Source: Microbispora rosea
GTDB taxonomy: Bacteria; Actinomycetota; Actinomycetes; Streptosporangiales; Streptosporangiaceae
Assembly (NCBI RefSeq): GCF_900156315.1
Contig: NZ_FTNI01000022.1
Span: forward strand, 91,066 to 155,065
Length of the DNA: 64,000 nt
Reading direction: 5' to 3'
Positions 1 to 8,001 of the stretch are shown here, piece after piece. Numbering within the stretch: position 1 is the first letter of the stretch; each line of letters opens with the position of its first letter. A model generated the notes under the pieces. That model was not told where the DNA came from and did not search any database. It saw nothing but the letters and a program-made list of their open reading frames with translations. The position numbers were made by a program, and so were the translations under genes.

Positions 1-615
1 GATCGAGCCATGGCCGCTGGTGCGGTTGCCGCCGGCGCGGACGACGTCACGGCCGCCGCCGACGAAGGCACCGCCACGGCATCCGGCGGTGGCGTTGCCG
101 AAGACGGCGATCGAGTTGCCGCACAGGTTGATCGGCGCGGTGATCGGCGCGACGACCTGGTTGCCGCCTCCGATGCTGTGCACCCCGCTGGTGCGGTTGC
201 CGCCCGCGCTCGCGTGCCGTCCCGAGCTCTTGACGGCCGCGCCGCCGCGGCAGCTCGCGTCCGACCGGCCGATGACCGACACCGCGTTGCCGCAGGCGTT
301 GACCGGGACGTTGATCGGCGCTTCGACCTGGTTGCCGCCGAGTATGCTGCCCGCTCCGGAGGTTTTGTTCTGCCCGGCGCCCACGCCCTCGCCCTGCACG
401 GCCGCGCCGCCCTGGGAGGAGGCCCGGGACTCGCCGACGACCGCCACCGCGTTGCCGCTGATGTCGATCGGCAGGGTCACCGGGATGTCGACCTGGTTGC
501 CGCCGAGCACGGAATGGCTGCCGTCGGTGTCGGCGAAAGCCGTACCGCTGCCAAGGGCCATGACGCCGGCGGCCAGAAACGCCGCGGGGGCCGAGCCCTT
601 CGCCCACGTTCGCAT
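1..615 (-). CDS. chaplin-like secreted repeat protein (3' end outside window)
   Basis: The reading frame from ATG at 615 is open to base 1, so the C-terminus is missing. An AGGAG ribosome site lies at 623-627. Residues 1-27 form a signal peptide ending in GTAFA. The mature part holds three copies of a unit with the core GGNQV..PI..P(V/I)N.CGN(A/S)(V/I)..(I/F)G, and a fourth begins at the edge. This is the pattern of chaplin (DUF320) domains, hydrophobic amyloid-forming proteins that coat aerial hyphae. Repeats two and three carry the paired cysteines (CGNAVSVIGRSDASC); the first has ISGN instead of CGN and so lacks them. The units are joined by Gly/Ser/Asn-rich linkers. Whether a sortase motif exists lies beyond the edge. 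Family assignment is from motif reading. Confidence 0.82.
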   Translation of the reverse strand, partial: MRTWAKGSAPAAFLAAGVMALGSGTAFADTDGSHSVLGGNQVDIPVTLPIDISGNAVAVVGESRASSQGGAAVQGEGVGAGQNKTSGAGSILGGNQVEAPINVPVNACGNAVSVIGRSDASCRGGAAVKSSGRHASAGGNRTSGVHSIGGGNQVVAPITAPINLCGNSIAVFGNATAGCRGGAFVGGGRDVVRAGGNRTSGHGSI

Positions 616-818
616 GATGAATGCTCCTAGTGGTTCTTCTAGGGGGTTACCTGACAGCTCGCGACGCATGTCCAGGCCGCATGAGCACAGCGGAGCCGTG
701 GACGTCACGAGGATGGGAAATTCCGCGTCACCCGCGGGAGCCTGCCGCCCGGGCACCACGAGCGAGGGCAGGCGGTGGCACCGGTCGCCGTACGACGGGG
801 ACCGGCACGAAGGCGGGA

Positions 819-1445
819 TCAGTCAGGAGAGAAAGACGGGTCGTCCGCCGCTGTGCGGACCACCGGGGGAACAACCGCCGCCAGTGGGGCGGGCAGCTTG
901 GTGAAGCGCGGTTCGAACACGTCCCGCGCGACATCCCCGAACAGGATGTTTCCACCGCTCGACTGCGGGACCAGGCCCTGATCTTCGGGCGCGTGGTCCG
1001 CGGTGGAGGGTGGGGGGAGCAGAGGCTTCGACTGGCTGGTCAGCCCGTCGACCGTGCGCCCCGCCATCGCCTCGGCGTTCACCGAGACGTCGTCCGCCGC
1101 CGTGGGGAAACCGTCGGTGCTCTTCCCGTGGGACTCGACCGCGCCCGGCGAGGGCGGCAGACCGAGGTCCGAACCTGAGAAATGATCGGGAAGAACCGAC
1201 CCGGCGACGTCATGTGAGGGTGTGGTCCCGGGCACGGACGTCACCGTGCCGAAGACACCGAAGAACACACCGAGCAGCCATCCGGCGGCGATCAGCCCGC
1301 CGACGACCAGCAGGCGGCCCAGACGGGAACCGGCCGCGAACCGCGCCATCCGGCCCCGCTCCGCAGAGCCGGGAGACGTGACGCGCACGCCGGGAACCGC
1401 GGCGGGCGAACTCGCCCTCCGCCGTTCCTGCGACGTGCGCGTCAC
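819..1445 (-). CDS. membrane-anchored protein of unknown function
   Basis: I do not recognise this 208-residue protein. The start chosen is GTG 1445 because GGGGAGG lies 7 bases before it; an in-frame start at 1487 lacks a ribosome site. A basic N-terminus of about 42 residues is followed by one hydrophobic helix (about 43-66). The rest is a low-complexity, Ser/Pro/Asp-rich extracytoplasmic tail containing SGGNILFGDVARDVFEP near the end. The topology suggests N-in with the tail outside. It lies upstream of the chaplin-like gene on the same strand, with about 200 bases between them, so a surface role is possible but is only inferred from position. Confidence 0.6.
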   Translation of the reverse strand: MTRTSQERRRASSPAAVPGVRVTSPGSAERGRMARFAAGSRLGRLLVVGGLIAAGWLLGVFFGVFGTVTSVPGTTPSHDVAGSVLPDHFSGSDLGLPPSPGAVESHGKSTDGFPTAADDVSVNAEAMAGRTVDGLTSQSKPLLPPPSTADHAPEDQGLVPQSSGGNILFGDVARDVFEPRFTKLPAPLAAVVPPVVRTAADDPSFSPD

Positions 1446-1555
1446 GCGACCTCCCCAAACCGCTGAGTCAACAGTCCGCTGGGTCAACCCGGTGCGGATC
1501 CAACCCCCAACGGAGAGTTACTGTAGCGGCACGGCACGTGATCGCAAGAGCTTTC

Positions 1556-2851
1556 TCAGCAGTATTCGAGGAAACGGTCAAGGACCCGGACGCCAAACCG
1601 GAGTGAATCAACCGGAACGCGCTCGTCGACGCCATGGAACATCCCGGAGAAGTCCAAGTCTTCGGGAAGCCGCAGCGGCGCGAAGCCGTAGCCGCTGATG
1701 CCGAGACGGCTGAACGCCTTGAGGTCGGTGCCGCCGCTCAGCGTGTACGGCACGGCCCGCGAGCCCGGGTCCTCCTCCTGCAGCGCGTCGGCCATCGCCT
1801 TGACCAGCGGGCCCTTGAAGGGGGTCTCGACCGCCACGTCGTGATAGACGAACTCCCTGGTCACGTTCGGCCCGAGCAGCTCGTCCAGGGTCTGGAAGAA
1901 CTCGTCCTCGTAGCCCGGCAGGAACCTGCCGTCCACGTGCGCGGTGGCGATCTGGGGGATGACGTTCGCCTTGTATCCGGACTGGAGCATGGTCGGGTTG
2001 GTCGTGTTGCGGAGAGTGGCGCCGATCATCCTGGCGAGCGGCCCGAGGGTGGCCACCGCCGCCTCCGCGTCCTCCGCCTTGACCTCCCTGCCGAAGACCT
2101 CCTCGAAGAACGCCTGCACGGTGGGCGTGAGCCTGACCGGCCACTTGTGGCGGCCGATCCTGCCGACCGCCTCGGCGAGCTCGGTCACGGCGTTGTCGTC
2201 GTTGAGCATCGAGCCGTGCCCGGCCCTGCCCCTGGCGGTCAGGCGCATCCAGGCGATGCCCTTCTCCGCCGCCTCGATCAGGTACAGCCGGCCCTTCTCG
2301 GTGGTCACGCTGAAGCCGCCGACCTCGCCGATGGCCTCGGTGCAGCCCTCGAAGACCTCCGGATGCCGCTCGGCCAGCCACTGGGCGCCGTAGTGGCCCC
2401 CGGCCTCCTCGTCCGCGGTGAAGACGAGGACGACGTCCCTGGGCGGCCTGCGCCCCTCGCTCAGCCGCCGCCGTACGACGGCGAGGATCATCGCGTCCAT
2501 GTCCTTCATGTCGACCGCGCCGCGGCCCCAGACGCAGCCGTCGGCGATCTCGCCGCTCAGCGGGTGGTGGGTCCAGTCGGCCGCGTCGAACGGCACGACG
2601 TCCAGATGGCCGTGGAGAACAAGGGCGTCCCTGCTCGGGTCGGTGCCCTCGACACGGGCGACCACGTTCGCCCGCCCGGGGTCGGACTCGAGGATCCGCG
2701 GCTCCAGGCCGACCTCCGACAGCTTGCCGGCCACGTACTCCGCGGCCTCGCGTTCCCCGGGCCCCGCGTTGTCCCCCGCGTTGACCGAGTCGATGCGGAT
2801 CAGGTCGCGGCACAGCTCCGCGACCTCGTCCTCCCCGTAGCGTGGGGTCAT
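1556..2851 (-). CDS. M20 family zinc peptidase / amidohydrolase
   Basis: This 431-residue protein is a cytosolic metallo-hydrolase of the M20/M25/M40 group (ArgE/DapE/CPG2 fold), which cleaves peptide or N-acyl bonds using a two-zinc site. The metal ligands are visible: HGHLDVVP at about 80-87, GRGAVDMK at about 109-116 (bridging Asp) and TADEEAG at about 145-151 (catalytic and metal Glu). The middle part (about 200-310) is the lid/dimerisation domain. Length is typical. AGGAGG stands just upstream of ATG 2851. There is no signal peptide. The substrate cannot be told from the sequence; many actinomycete homologues are annotated only as M20 peptidases. It appears monocistronic. Confidence 0.88.
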   Translation of the reverse strand: MTPRYGEDEVAELCRDLIRIDSVNAGDNAGPGEREAAEYVAGKLSEVGLEPRILESDPGRANVVARVEGTDPSRDALVLHGHLDVVPFDAADWTHHPLSGEIADGCVWGRGAVDMKDMDAMILAVVRRRLSEGRRPPRDVVLVFTADEEAGGHYGAQWLAERHPEVFEGCTEAIGEVGGFSVTTEKGRLYLIEAAEKGIAWMRLTARGRAGHGSMLNDDNAVTELAEAVGRIGRHKWPVRLTPTVQAFFEEVFGREVKAEDAEAAVATLGPLARMIGATLRNTTNPTMLQSGYKANVIPQIATAHVDGRFLPGYEDEFFQTLDELLGPNVTREFVYHDVAVETPFKGPLVKAMADALQEEDPGSRAVPYTLSGGTDLKAFSRLGISGYGFAPLRLPEDLDFSGMFHGVDERVPVDSLRFGVRVLDRFLEYC

Positions 2852-3014
2852 TGCGCCTCCTCCTGCCGGGCAGGCCCCAATCGGGGGCGGCCCGCCTTTC
2901 CCGTCGTACGGCTCGCGCCTCCATCCTGCCGCCGTACAGGCGTGACGTTCACCCCCGGTCTCCCGGAAGCCGCGCCGGAGCCGATTCCCGGTATGAAGCA
3001 GGGCGCAGAGAGTG

Positions 3015-3608
3015 CTAACCTGTATCAGCCGACGCGGGATGACGATCCCGCGTGAGGCACCACGTCCGGGTGGCGGAATAGGCAGACGCGCTAGCTTGAG
3101 GTGCTAGTGCCCAGTGATGGGCATGGGGGTTCAAGTCCCCCCTCGGACACGCACTCTGGTACATGTTGGGCCTGGCCTCAACTGCGACCACTCTCTCCAG
3201 AGGGTCGTAGACGAGGTGCAGGCCCATCTGCGTGTAGAGGTCGTTCCGGTCGGCGGGGTCCGCCTTCTTGATGATCTCGGCGATCTCGGCCAACCGTGGA
3301 ATCATCTCCGCGATCTCCTTTTGACTGATCTCCCTATTCCCGGTGATGGCCCGTAGCCGGCCCTCTGCCTTTAGCCGCCCGGCTCGGGTCTCGGCCATCC
3401 ACTTGCCGATCTCCTGGGGGTCTCCACCCGCGTCCAGAGTCGTCCGGTAGCGGGCCATCCGGCGGTCGCAGTCGTCGATGGTCCGCTTGGCCGTCTCGAC
3501 GGCGACGCGATCGGCCTCGCTGTTCTGGGCATCGAGCAGGGTGTCAACGACGCTCGAATTCTGACCCTCCAGCGACGCATGCCAGGGCGAGGACAGGCAC
3601 TCGGACAC
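3015..3608 (-). pseudogene. C-terminal remnant of a serine site-specific recombinase fused onto the tRNA-Leu 3' end
   Basis: The open frame encodes about 150 residues that look like the C-terminal region of actinomycete large serine recombinases: a coiled-coil stretch (CDRRMARYRTTLDAGGDP) followed by a segment ending AEIIKKADPADRNDLY and QMGLHLVYDPLERVV. The N-terminal catalytic domain, DNA-binding domain and zinc ribbon are absent upstream, so the protein cannot be a working integrase. The frame then runs antisense through the tRNA-Leu gene, giving the tell-tale peptide CPRGDLNPHA, before stopping at 3015. The fusion is what a decayed integrative element leaves when the recombinase gene abuts its attachment site. 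No second copy of the tRNA 3' end was noticed elsewhere in the window. Confidence 0.75.
3064..3149 (+). tRNA. tRNA-Leu (anticodon GAG)
   Basis: An 86-base class II tRNA. The acceptor stem pairs GTCCGGG (3064-3070) with CTCGGAC (3142-3148), followed by discriminator A. The anticodon stem-loop is CTAGC-TTGAGGT-GCTAG with anticodon GAG. A long variable arm (TGCCCAGTGATGGGCA) follows, then the T-arm GGGGGTTCAAGTCCCCC. No CCA is encoded. The 3' half is overlapped on the opposite strand by a recombinase remnant, so this gene was probably an integration target. Confidence 0.95.
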
Positions 3609-3716
3609 TGGCCCGAGATCACGTTTCCGGCATCAGCCGAACTCCAACCACCGTGGCCCACTCACAACATGCGCCTTTCGTCTCGCACTGCCGCCCTGCG
3701 GGATGCGGCCAGGGGG

Positions 3717-4295
3717 TCATGGCCTGGTCAGCGGAATGAGCACCTCATCGACGGTGGAGGCGATCTCGCCGGAGTCCACGCGACCGCCCTCCCAAGCCTG
3801 GAGGAGGATCAGGCGTGGCCCGACTGAGACAACGCGCGGGGTGAGGCTGCCGGGTGCGGCTTCGCCGCGTTCGACCGCCTGGCGCAGGACGGACAGCAGT
3901 ACTTCCTGGTGCGGGCGGATCACCAGCCGGTGGACCTGCTCGAACAGTTCGGGATGGCGGTGGCGGTGGGCGATGAGCGGGAGCAGCGCGCGGCCGCGCG
4001 GCTCTTCGAGCGCCCGTACGAAGTGCTCGAGCAGGGCGATCAGGTCATCGCGCAGTGCGCCCGTGCCGGGCGGCGCCGGCGGGTCGCCGAAGCCGGTCGC
4101 GGGGTCGCTCAGCGCGGCGAGGACGAGTTCGGCCGGGGTGGACCAGCGCCGGTACAAGGCCGCTTTCCCGGTCCCGGCCGCGGAGGCGATCTTGTCGAAC
4201 GTCAGCTCCTCGAAGCTGCTCCCGGCCAGTTCGCTCAGGACGGCCTGGAAGATCGCGGTGGTGAGGGCGTCTCCGCGGCGGCGGGTGGGACTCAT
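3717..4295 (-). CDS. TetR/AcrR family transcriptional regulator
   Basis: A 192-residue TetR-type repressor. The helix-turn-helix is near the N-terminus (about residues 27-46: FDKIASAAGTGKAALYRRW). The C-terminal ligand domain contains LLPLIAHRHRHPELFEQVH and resembles TetR_C_11-type effector domains; the ligand is unknown. The start is taken as ATG 4295 (MSPTRRRG), though ATG 4316 is also in frame. It is divergent from an amidohydrolase gene; the 80-base spacer holds a perfect palindrome (4341-4354), so it probably represses that gene and itself. That regulatory link is inference from arrangement. Confidence 0.85.
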   Translation of the reverse strand: MSPTRRRGDALTTAIFQAVLSELAGSSFEELTFDKIASAAGTGKAALYRRWSTPAELVLAALSDPATGFGDPPAPPGTGALRDDLIALLEHFVRALEEPRGRALLPLIAHRHRHPELFEQVHRLVIRPHQEVLLSVLRQAVERGEAAPGSLTPRVVSVGPRLILLQAWEGGRVDSGEIASTVDEVLIPLTRP

Positions 4296-4340
4296 GAGGA
4301 CCGATATATCACGCACTTTGCCGTGCTAGCCTCCATTAGT

Positions 4341-4354
4341 GAACAAAGTTGTTC
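4341..4354. promoter_or_regulatory. palindromic operator candidate, TetR/amidohydrolase
   Basis: GAACAA-AG-TTGTTC is a perfect 6+2+6 inverted repeat in the spacer between the divergent TetR and amidohydrolase genes, 22 bases before the amidohydrolase start. It is the obvious candidate TetR binding site. Confidence 0.55.
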
Positions 4355-4375
4355 CCTATCTGGAGTGGGTGGCCT

Positions 4376-5488
4376 ATGTCCACTGACGGCAGGACAGCCT
4401 TGCGCAATGTGCGGGTCTTCGATGGCAAACGGCTCGGCGAGCCCCGTACCGTCGTCATCGACGATGCGCTGATCGGCGACGATCCCGCAGGGGCGGAGGA
4501 GATCGACGCGGCGGGGGCGGCGCTGCTGCCCGGGCTGATCGACGCGCATGTCCACCTGCACGACCCCGGGAACCTGGCCGCCCTGGCCGCCTGGGGAGTG
4601 ACGACCGGACTCGACATGGCCTGCTGGCCGGCTGAGCGGGTGGCCTCGCTGCGCGAGACCGAGGGAGCGGCCGACTTCCGTACTGCCGGACTGCCCGCGA
4701 TCGGGCCGGGCGGCCACCACGCCCGCATGCCGGGAATGCCGCCGGAAGCCGTCATCCTTACGGCAGCCGATGCCCGGCGGCACGTCGAGGCGCGGGCGGC
4801 GGAGGGTGTCGACTACATCAAGGGCGTCGCCGAGGCCCCCGGCGAGGGCGGGCCGCCCGCGGACGCGCTGCGTGCGCTGGTGGAGGCGGCGCGCGAGTAC
4901 GGGCTCAAGACGATCGTGCACGCCGCCACCCCGGGCGCCTACACGATGGCCGTGGAGTCGGGAGCGGAGTTCGTCACGCACACGCCGATCGTCGGCGGGG
5001 TCCGGGCGCACGACGTGGCCGCGATGAGGAGCGCCGGCCAGAGGTCCATCCCGACGATCACCATGATGGAGGCGTTGCTCACCGCCTTCATGACCTCCGG
5101 CCCGCCGCCTCGGCGGGCCGACCACCTGGGGGAGGTACTGGGCGACGTCGGCCGTCTGCACCGGGCCGGTGTTGAGATCCTCGCCGGGACGGACGCGAAC
5201 GCCGGGCCGTCCGCGCCGCTGCCCGTGCCCCACGGCGAGAGCCTGCATCACGAGTTCGAGCTGATGGCGCGGGCCGGAATGACGCCGGTGGAGATCCTGC
5301 GCTCGGCGACCGTGCTGCCCGCCCGCGCCTTCGGCCTGGCCGACCGGGGCGCCGTCCGGCCGGGCATGCGGGCCGACCTGTTGCTGGTCAACGGCGACCC
5401 CACCCGGGACATCACGGCCACCCGCGACATCCGCGCTGTCTGGTGCGCCGGTCACCCCGTCACTCCGGCCACCGCTCGCGAACCCTGA
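4376..5488 (+). CDS. amidohydrolase family protein
   Basis: A 370-residue cytosolic metal-dependent hydrolase of the amidohydrolase superfamily (TIM barrel), related to imidazolonepropionase/prolidase-like members. Metal ligands are visible: HVH (58-60) after strand 1, the likely carbamylated lysine in DYIKG (about K149), His in TIVHAAT (about 182) and EFVTHT (about 202), and the final Asp in LAGTDANAG. The N- and C-terminal beta segments (VRVFDG and RADLLLVNGDP) form the usual small composite domain. The ATG 4376 start is preferred over 4349 because GGAG precedes it and the upstream palindrome would otherwise be coding. The substrate (a cyclic amide, dipeptide or xenobiotic) is unknown; the adjacent TetR suggests induction by a small molecule. 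Confidence 0.85.
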   Translation: MSTDGRTALRNVRVFDGKRLGEPRTVVIDDALIGDDPAGAEEIDAAGAALLPGLIDAHVHLHDPGNLAALAAWGVTTGLDMACWPAERVASLRETEGAADFRTAGLPAIGPGGHHARMPGMPPEAVILTAADARRHVEARAAEGVDYIKGVAEAPGEGGPPADALRALVEAAREYGLKTIVHAATPGAYTMAVESGAEFVTHTPIVGGVRAHDVAAMRSAGQRSIPTITMMEALLTAFMTSGPPPRRADHLGEVLGDVGRLHRAGVEILAGTDANAGPSAPLPVPHGESLHHEFELMARAGMTPVEILRSATVLPARAFGLADRGAVRPGMRADLLLVNGDPTRDITATRDIRAVWCAGHPVTPATAREP

Positions 5489-5639
5489 AACCTGAGCGGC
5501 TGCGCGAGCGGAGGGTTCCCGTAACCACGGCGGCGTCGCCAGGGCCGCGAAGATGTGGGATCAGCCGGCCGCCGGACGTGGTGATGTCGGAGTTCTCGTC
5601 TCCCGTCAGGATCTGGGGCGGGTGTGAAGTTGCATGAGG

Positions 5640-6096
5640 ACGGCTTGGGTCGCGGGGGTGGGTCGAGGTCGAGGCTGGCGAGGTGGGCGTTGAGGTGCTG
5701 GGCGCGTAGGCGTGCCTCGTCTCAGCGGCCAAGTCCGATGAGCAGGCGGATGACGGCCGCCGCGGCGGCCTCGTTGACGGGGTCGAGCGTCAGCGCCTGT
5801 TCCATGACTTCCAGAGCCCGCTTCGGTCTTCCGGCCTTCTCATGGATGCCTCCGAGTTGGAGGAACGCTCGTACGGAGGCGAGGGCGAGCGGGTCTCTAT
5901 GGTCGAGGTCGATTCAGGGATACGGCGTGCCATCTGCGAGGTGACCTCGGCAGACCTCGGCGGCTCTGTCCAGAGCGGCGGCCTTGGCCTCTGGGACTGT
6001 GGCTTTCCGTGCTTCGGCGAGCGCGCGGTGGAACTCCCAGAGGTCGATCCAGACGTGCTGACGGTTGATCCGGCACGTTCCGCTTTCCGCCGGTCC
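5640..6096 (-). pseudogene. BTAD-domain regulator remnant with two in-frame stops
   Basis: Read on the minus strand in one frame, the segment encodes a recognisable bacterial transcriptional activator domain (BTAD): CRINRQHVWIDLWEFHRAL, then ALDRAAEVCRGHLADGTPYP, a TGA at about 5913-5915, then VRAFLQLGGIHEKAGRPKRA and ALTLDPVNEAAAAAVIRLL, a second TGA at about 5733-5735, then RLRAQHLNAHLASLDLDP. These match the alpha-helical TPR-like repeats of SARP/BTAD proteins in order. The N-terminal OmpR-type DNA-binding domain is missing. Two stops without frame change show decay by point mutation after truncation. About 150 bases on its 5488 side hold no gene. Confidence 0.72.
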
Positions 6097-6117
6097 CCGG
6101 CATCGGCTGATCGACGA

Positions 6118-7257
6118 TCAGTGCCCGTGGTTCTTCAGGTGGTAGCTCTTGGGCAGCTCGAAGCCGCGGTCGGCCATGACCTCGCGCAGGCGGTCCGGGT
6201 AGTCGGTGATGATGCCGTCCACGCCGGCGTCGATCATCGCGTTCATCGTCGACTTCTCCTCGACGGTCCACGGGATGACCTTGATGCCCAGCTGGTGCGC
6301 CTCGTCGACCAGGGCCTTGGTCACGTAGGGCTTGTAGTCGGCGTCGCCCACCTCGGCACCCTCGGGGGTGCCGGGCAGCGGCGAGAACGCCGACGCGCCG
6401 AACGACTTGATCGCCTTCAGCGGGTCGCCGCCGAAGTCCGCGAGATCGATGCCGCCGAGCCAGATCTCGAGGCCGGGGATGCCGTCGTAGACGGGGTTGG
6501 TCAGCGCCACCAGGGGCAGCCGCGGCTCGACCTGGTGCATCCGCATAAGCGCGCCCCAGTCGAAGCTCTGGATGGTGACCTGCTTGAGCATCCCGGCCTC
6601 GCGGATCTCCTTCGCGGCCTCCTGGACGAACACCTCACGAGGCTGCGTCTCGGTCGTCCCGACCTCGTACTTGGTCTCGATGTTCATCATGACGTCCTTG
6701 GCTTTGTAGGCCTTGACCAGGTCGAAGACCTCGGTCAGCAGCGCCATGCGGGCCCCGGTGGCCGGCTTCTGGCCGGGCCAGTCCGCCAGCGTCTGGCCGC
6801 AGTCCATGGTCTTGATCTGCCTGACGGTCAGGTCCTTGATGAACTTGCCGGCGTACGGGTACTCCGGGTCGCCCTTGAAAGCCGGAGCGGTGTCCTTGCA
6901 CTTGCGGCCGTCGATCTGCCGGTCGTGCGAGACGACCGCCTTGCCGTCCTCGGTGATCGCGATGTCGAGTTCCAGGGTGCTCACGCCGAGTTCAAGTGCG
7001 TTGGCGAAGGCCGGAATCGTGTTCTCCGACATCAGTGCGGCGCCGCCCCGGTGCGCCTGGAGGTCGAGCACGCGCTTCCCGTGACCGGGGCCGTTGCCAG
7101 GACCAGGGCCGGGATCGTTACCCGGGCCATTGACGGGGCCGTTGCCAGGCCCGTTGGCCGGCTTGCCGTGGGCGGCGTCGGCCGAGGCGATCCCCGGCAA
7201 TGCGACCATCACGCCGCCGAGCACCGCGACGACCGCGGCCTTACGCAATGCACCCAT
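6118..7257 (-). CDS. secreted glycerophosphodiester phosphodiesterase
   Basis: A 379-residue exported GDPD-family enzyme that hydrolyses glycerophosphodiesters to glycerol-3-phosphate and an alcohol. A signal peptide (about 1-26, ending ASA) is followed by an unusual Gly/Pro/Asn linker with repeated PGNGP units (about 31-60). Catalytic and metal residues are visible: QAHRGG (His69, Arg70), ENTIPAF (Glu78), LELDIAITEDGKAVVSHD (Glu96, Asp98, His111). Later elements MMNIETKYE and VIPWTVEEKSTM-DGIITDYP are typical of the barrel. The long insertion after the second motif is shared by glycerophosphoryl diester phosphodiesterases of actinomycetes. Likely role is scavenging phosphate or glycerol from phospholipid or teichoic-acid debris. 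Confidence 0.92.
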   Translation of the reverse strand: MGALRKAAVVAVLGGVMVALPGIASADAAHGKPANGPGNGPVNGPGNDPGPGPGNGPGHGKRVLDLQAHRGGAALMSENTIPAFANALELGVSTLELDIAITEDGKAVVSHDRQIDGRKCKDTAPAFKGDPEYPYAGKFIKDLTVRQIKTMDCGQTLADWPGQKPATGARMALLTEVFDLVKAYKAKDVMMNIETKYEVGTTETQPREVFVQEAAKEIREAGMLKQVTIQSFDWGALMRMHQVEPRLPLVALTNPVYDGIPGLEIWLGGIDLADFGGDPLKAIKSFGASAFSPLPGTPEGAEVGDADYKPYVTKALVDEAHQLGIKVIPWTVEEKSTMNAMIDAGVDGIITDYPDRLREVMADRGFELPKSYHLKNHGH

Positions 7258-7461
7258 GTGTCATCCCTCTGCGAGTAGTGCTGCTGCGGGTACGGCCGGG
7301 CAAGACGGGCCCGACCATGCACAAAGATCACGGAGCAGCGCAACAAAAGGGGATACAGCAGTTGTAATCGGGACGAAAGTTGTATGAGCGTCCTAAGTGG
7401 CCGTATCACCCCCGAGGAGGCGTACATCGTCCGACTGTGGCGATCTCGCCGGTGGCCGTGG

Positions 7462-8001
7462 TCATGCGACGGAGTGGGTGACGACGCCGGTGTAGGTGCC
7501 GGCGGTCACACCGGAGAAAGGGATCGACAGCACCAGGGTGGGGTTCCAGCTGGCGTTGTTGATCCCCGCCACGGCGGTGTGGGAGAACGCCGTCCGCGGG
7601 GCGGCGAGGGTCACCCTGCTCGCGGCGGTCGGCTGGCCGGGGACGAAGGTCCCGCCACCCTGGGTTGCGCTCGCCGGGCCGGACCAGTAGCTCATGTTGG
7701 CCCGGCCGATGGTGACCACCGGCGCGGCGGTGCGGGTGTAGTTGGTCGAGGAGACCGTGGCCGTCCATGCGCCCGAGTTGGGACTACGGCCATCGGTCAC
7801 CGTCACCGTGCCCATCTGCGCGCTGCGCTGGCTTCCGGGCGGCCCGCTGCCCAGCGACACCGCGACGGGAGCGGTGATGGTCAGCTCTCCCGCCCTTGCC
7901 AGGACGTAGGTGGCCGGTGCGACAGTCGCGGACGCCGAGGGGGCGGGCAGGGCGGCGGCCAGGACGGTCGCGGTGGCGAGGGGGTTGATGCGTCTGCGCA
8001 T
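7462..8001 (-). CDS. WxL-domain-like secreted surface protein B
   Basis: A 179-residue exported protein with a signal peptide (about 1-26). It is a paralogue of the first gene of this operon: both have ELTITAPVAVSLGSG- or similar, GTVTVTD, a W-T-A tryptophan followed by VSS (here W79), and an identical ending TYTGVVTHSVA after W-N-P-T (W152). The two tryptophan motifs and beta-rich pattern resemble C-terminal WxL domains that bind peptidoglycan in Gram-positives, but the third position is A or P rather than L. The ATG abuts the TAA of the DUF916-like gene, so translation is coupled. Function: probable cell-wall-associated adhesin/scaffold; substrate unknown. Confidence 0.7.
   Translation of the reverse strand: MRRRINPLATATVLAAALPAPSASATVAPATYVLARAGELTITAPVAVSLGSGPPGSQRSAQMGTVTVTDGRSPNSGAWTATVSSTNYTRTAAPVVTIGRANMSYWSGPASATQGGGTFVPGQPTAASRVTLAAPRTAFSHTAVAGINNASWNPTLVLSIPFSGVTAGTYTGVVTHSVA

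Noticed and set aside
47-607. A 186-codon Arg-rich frame on the minus strand at the left edge
   Set aside because: It lies in a different frame of the same strand as the chaplin-like gene; only the frame from 615 has a signal peptide, ribosome site and repeats.
1634-3055. A 473-codon open frame on the plus strand opposite the M20 peptidase gene
   Set aside because: It is the antisense shadow of a clear peptidase with all metal motifs; its product is Arg/Gly/Pro-rich and lacks a ribosome site.
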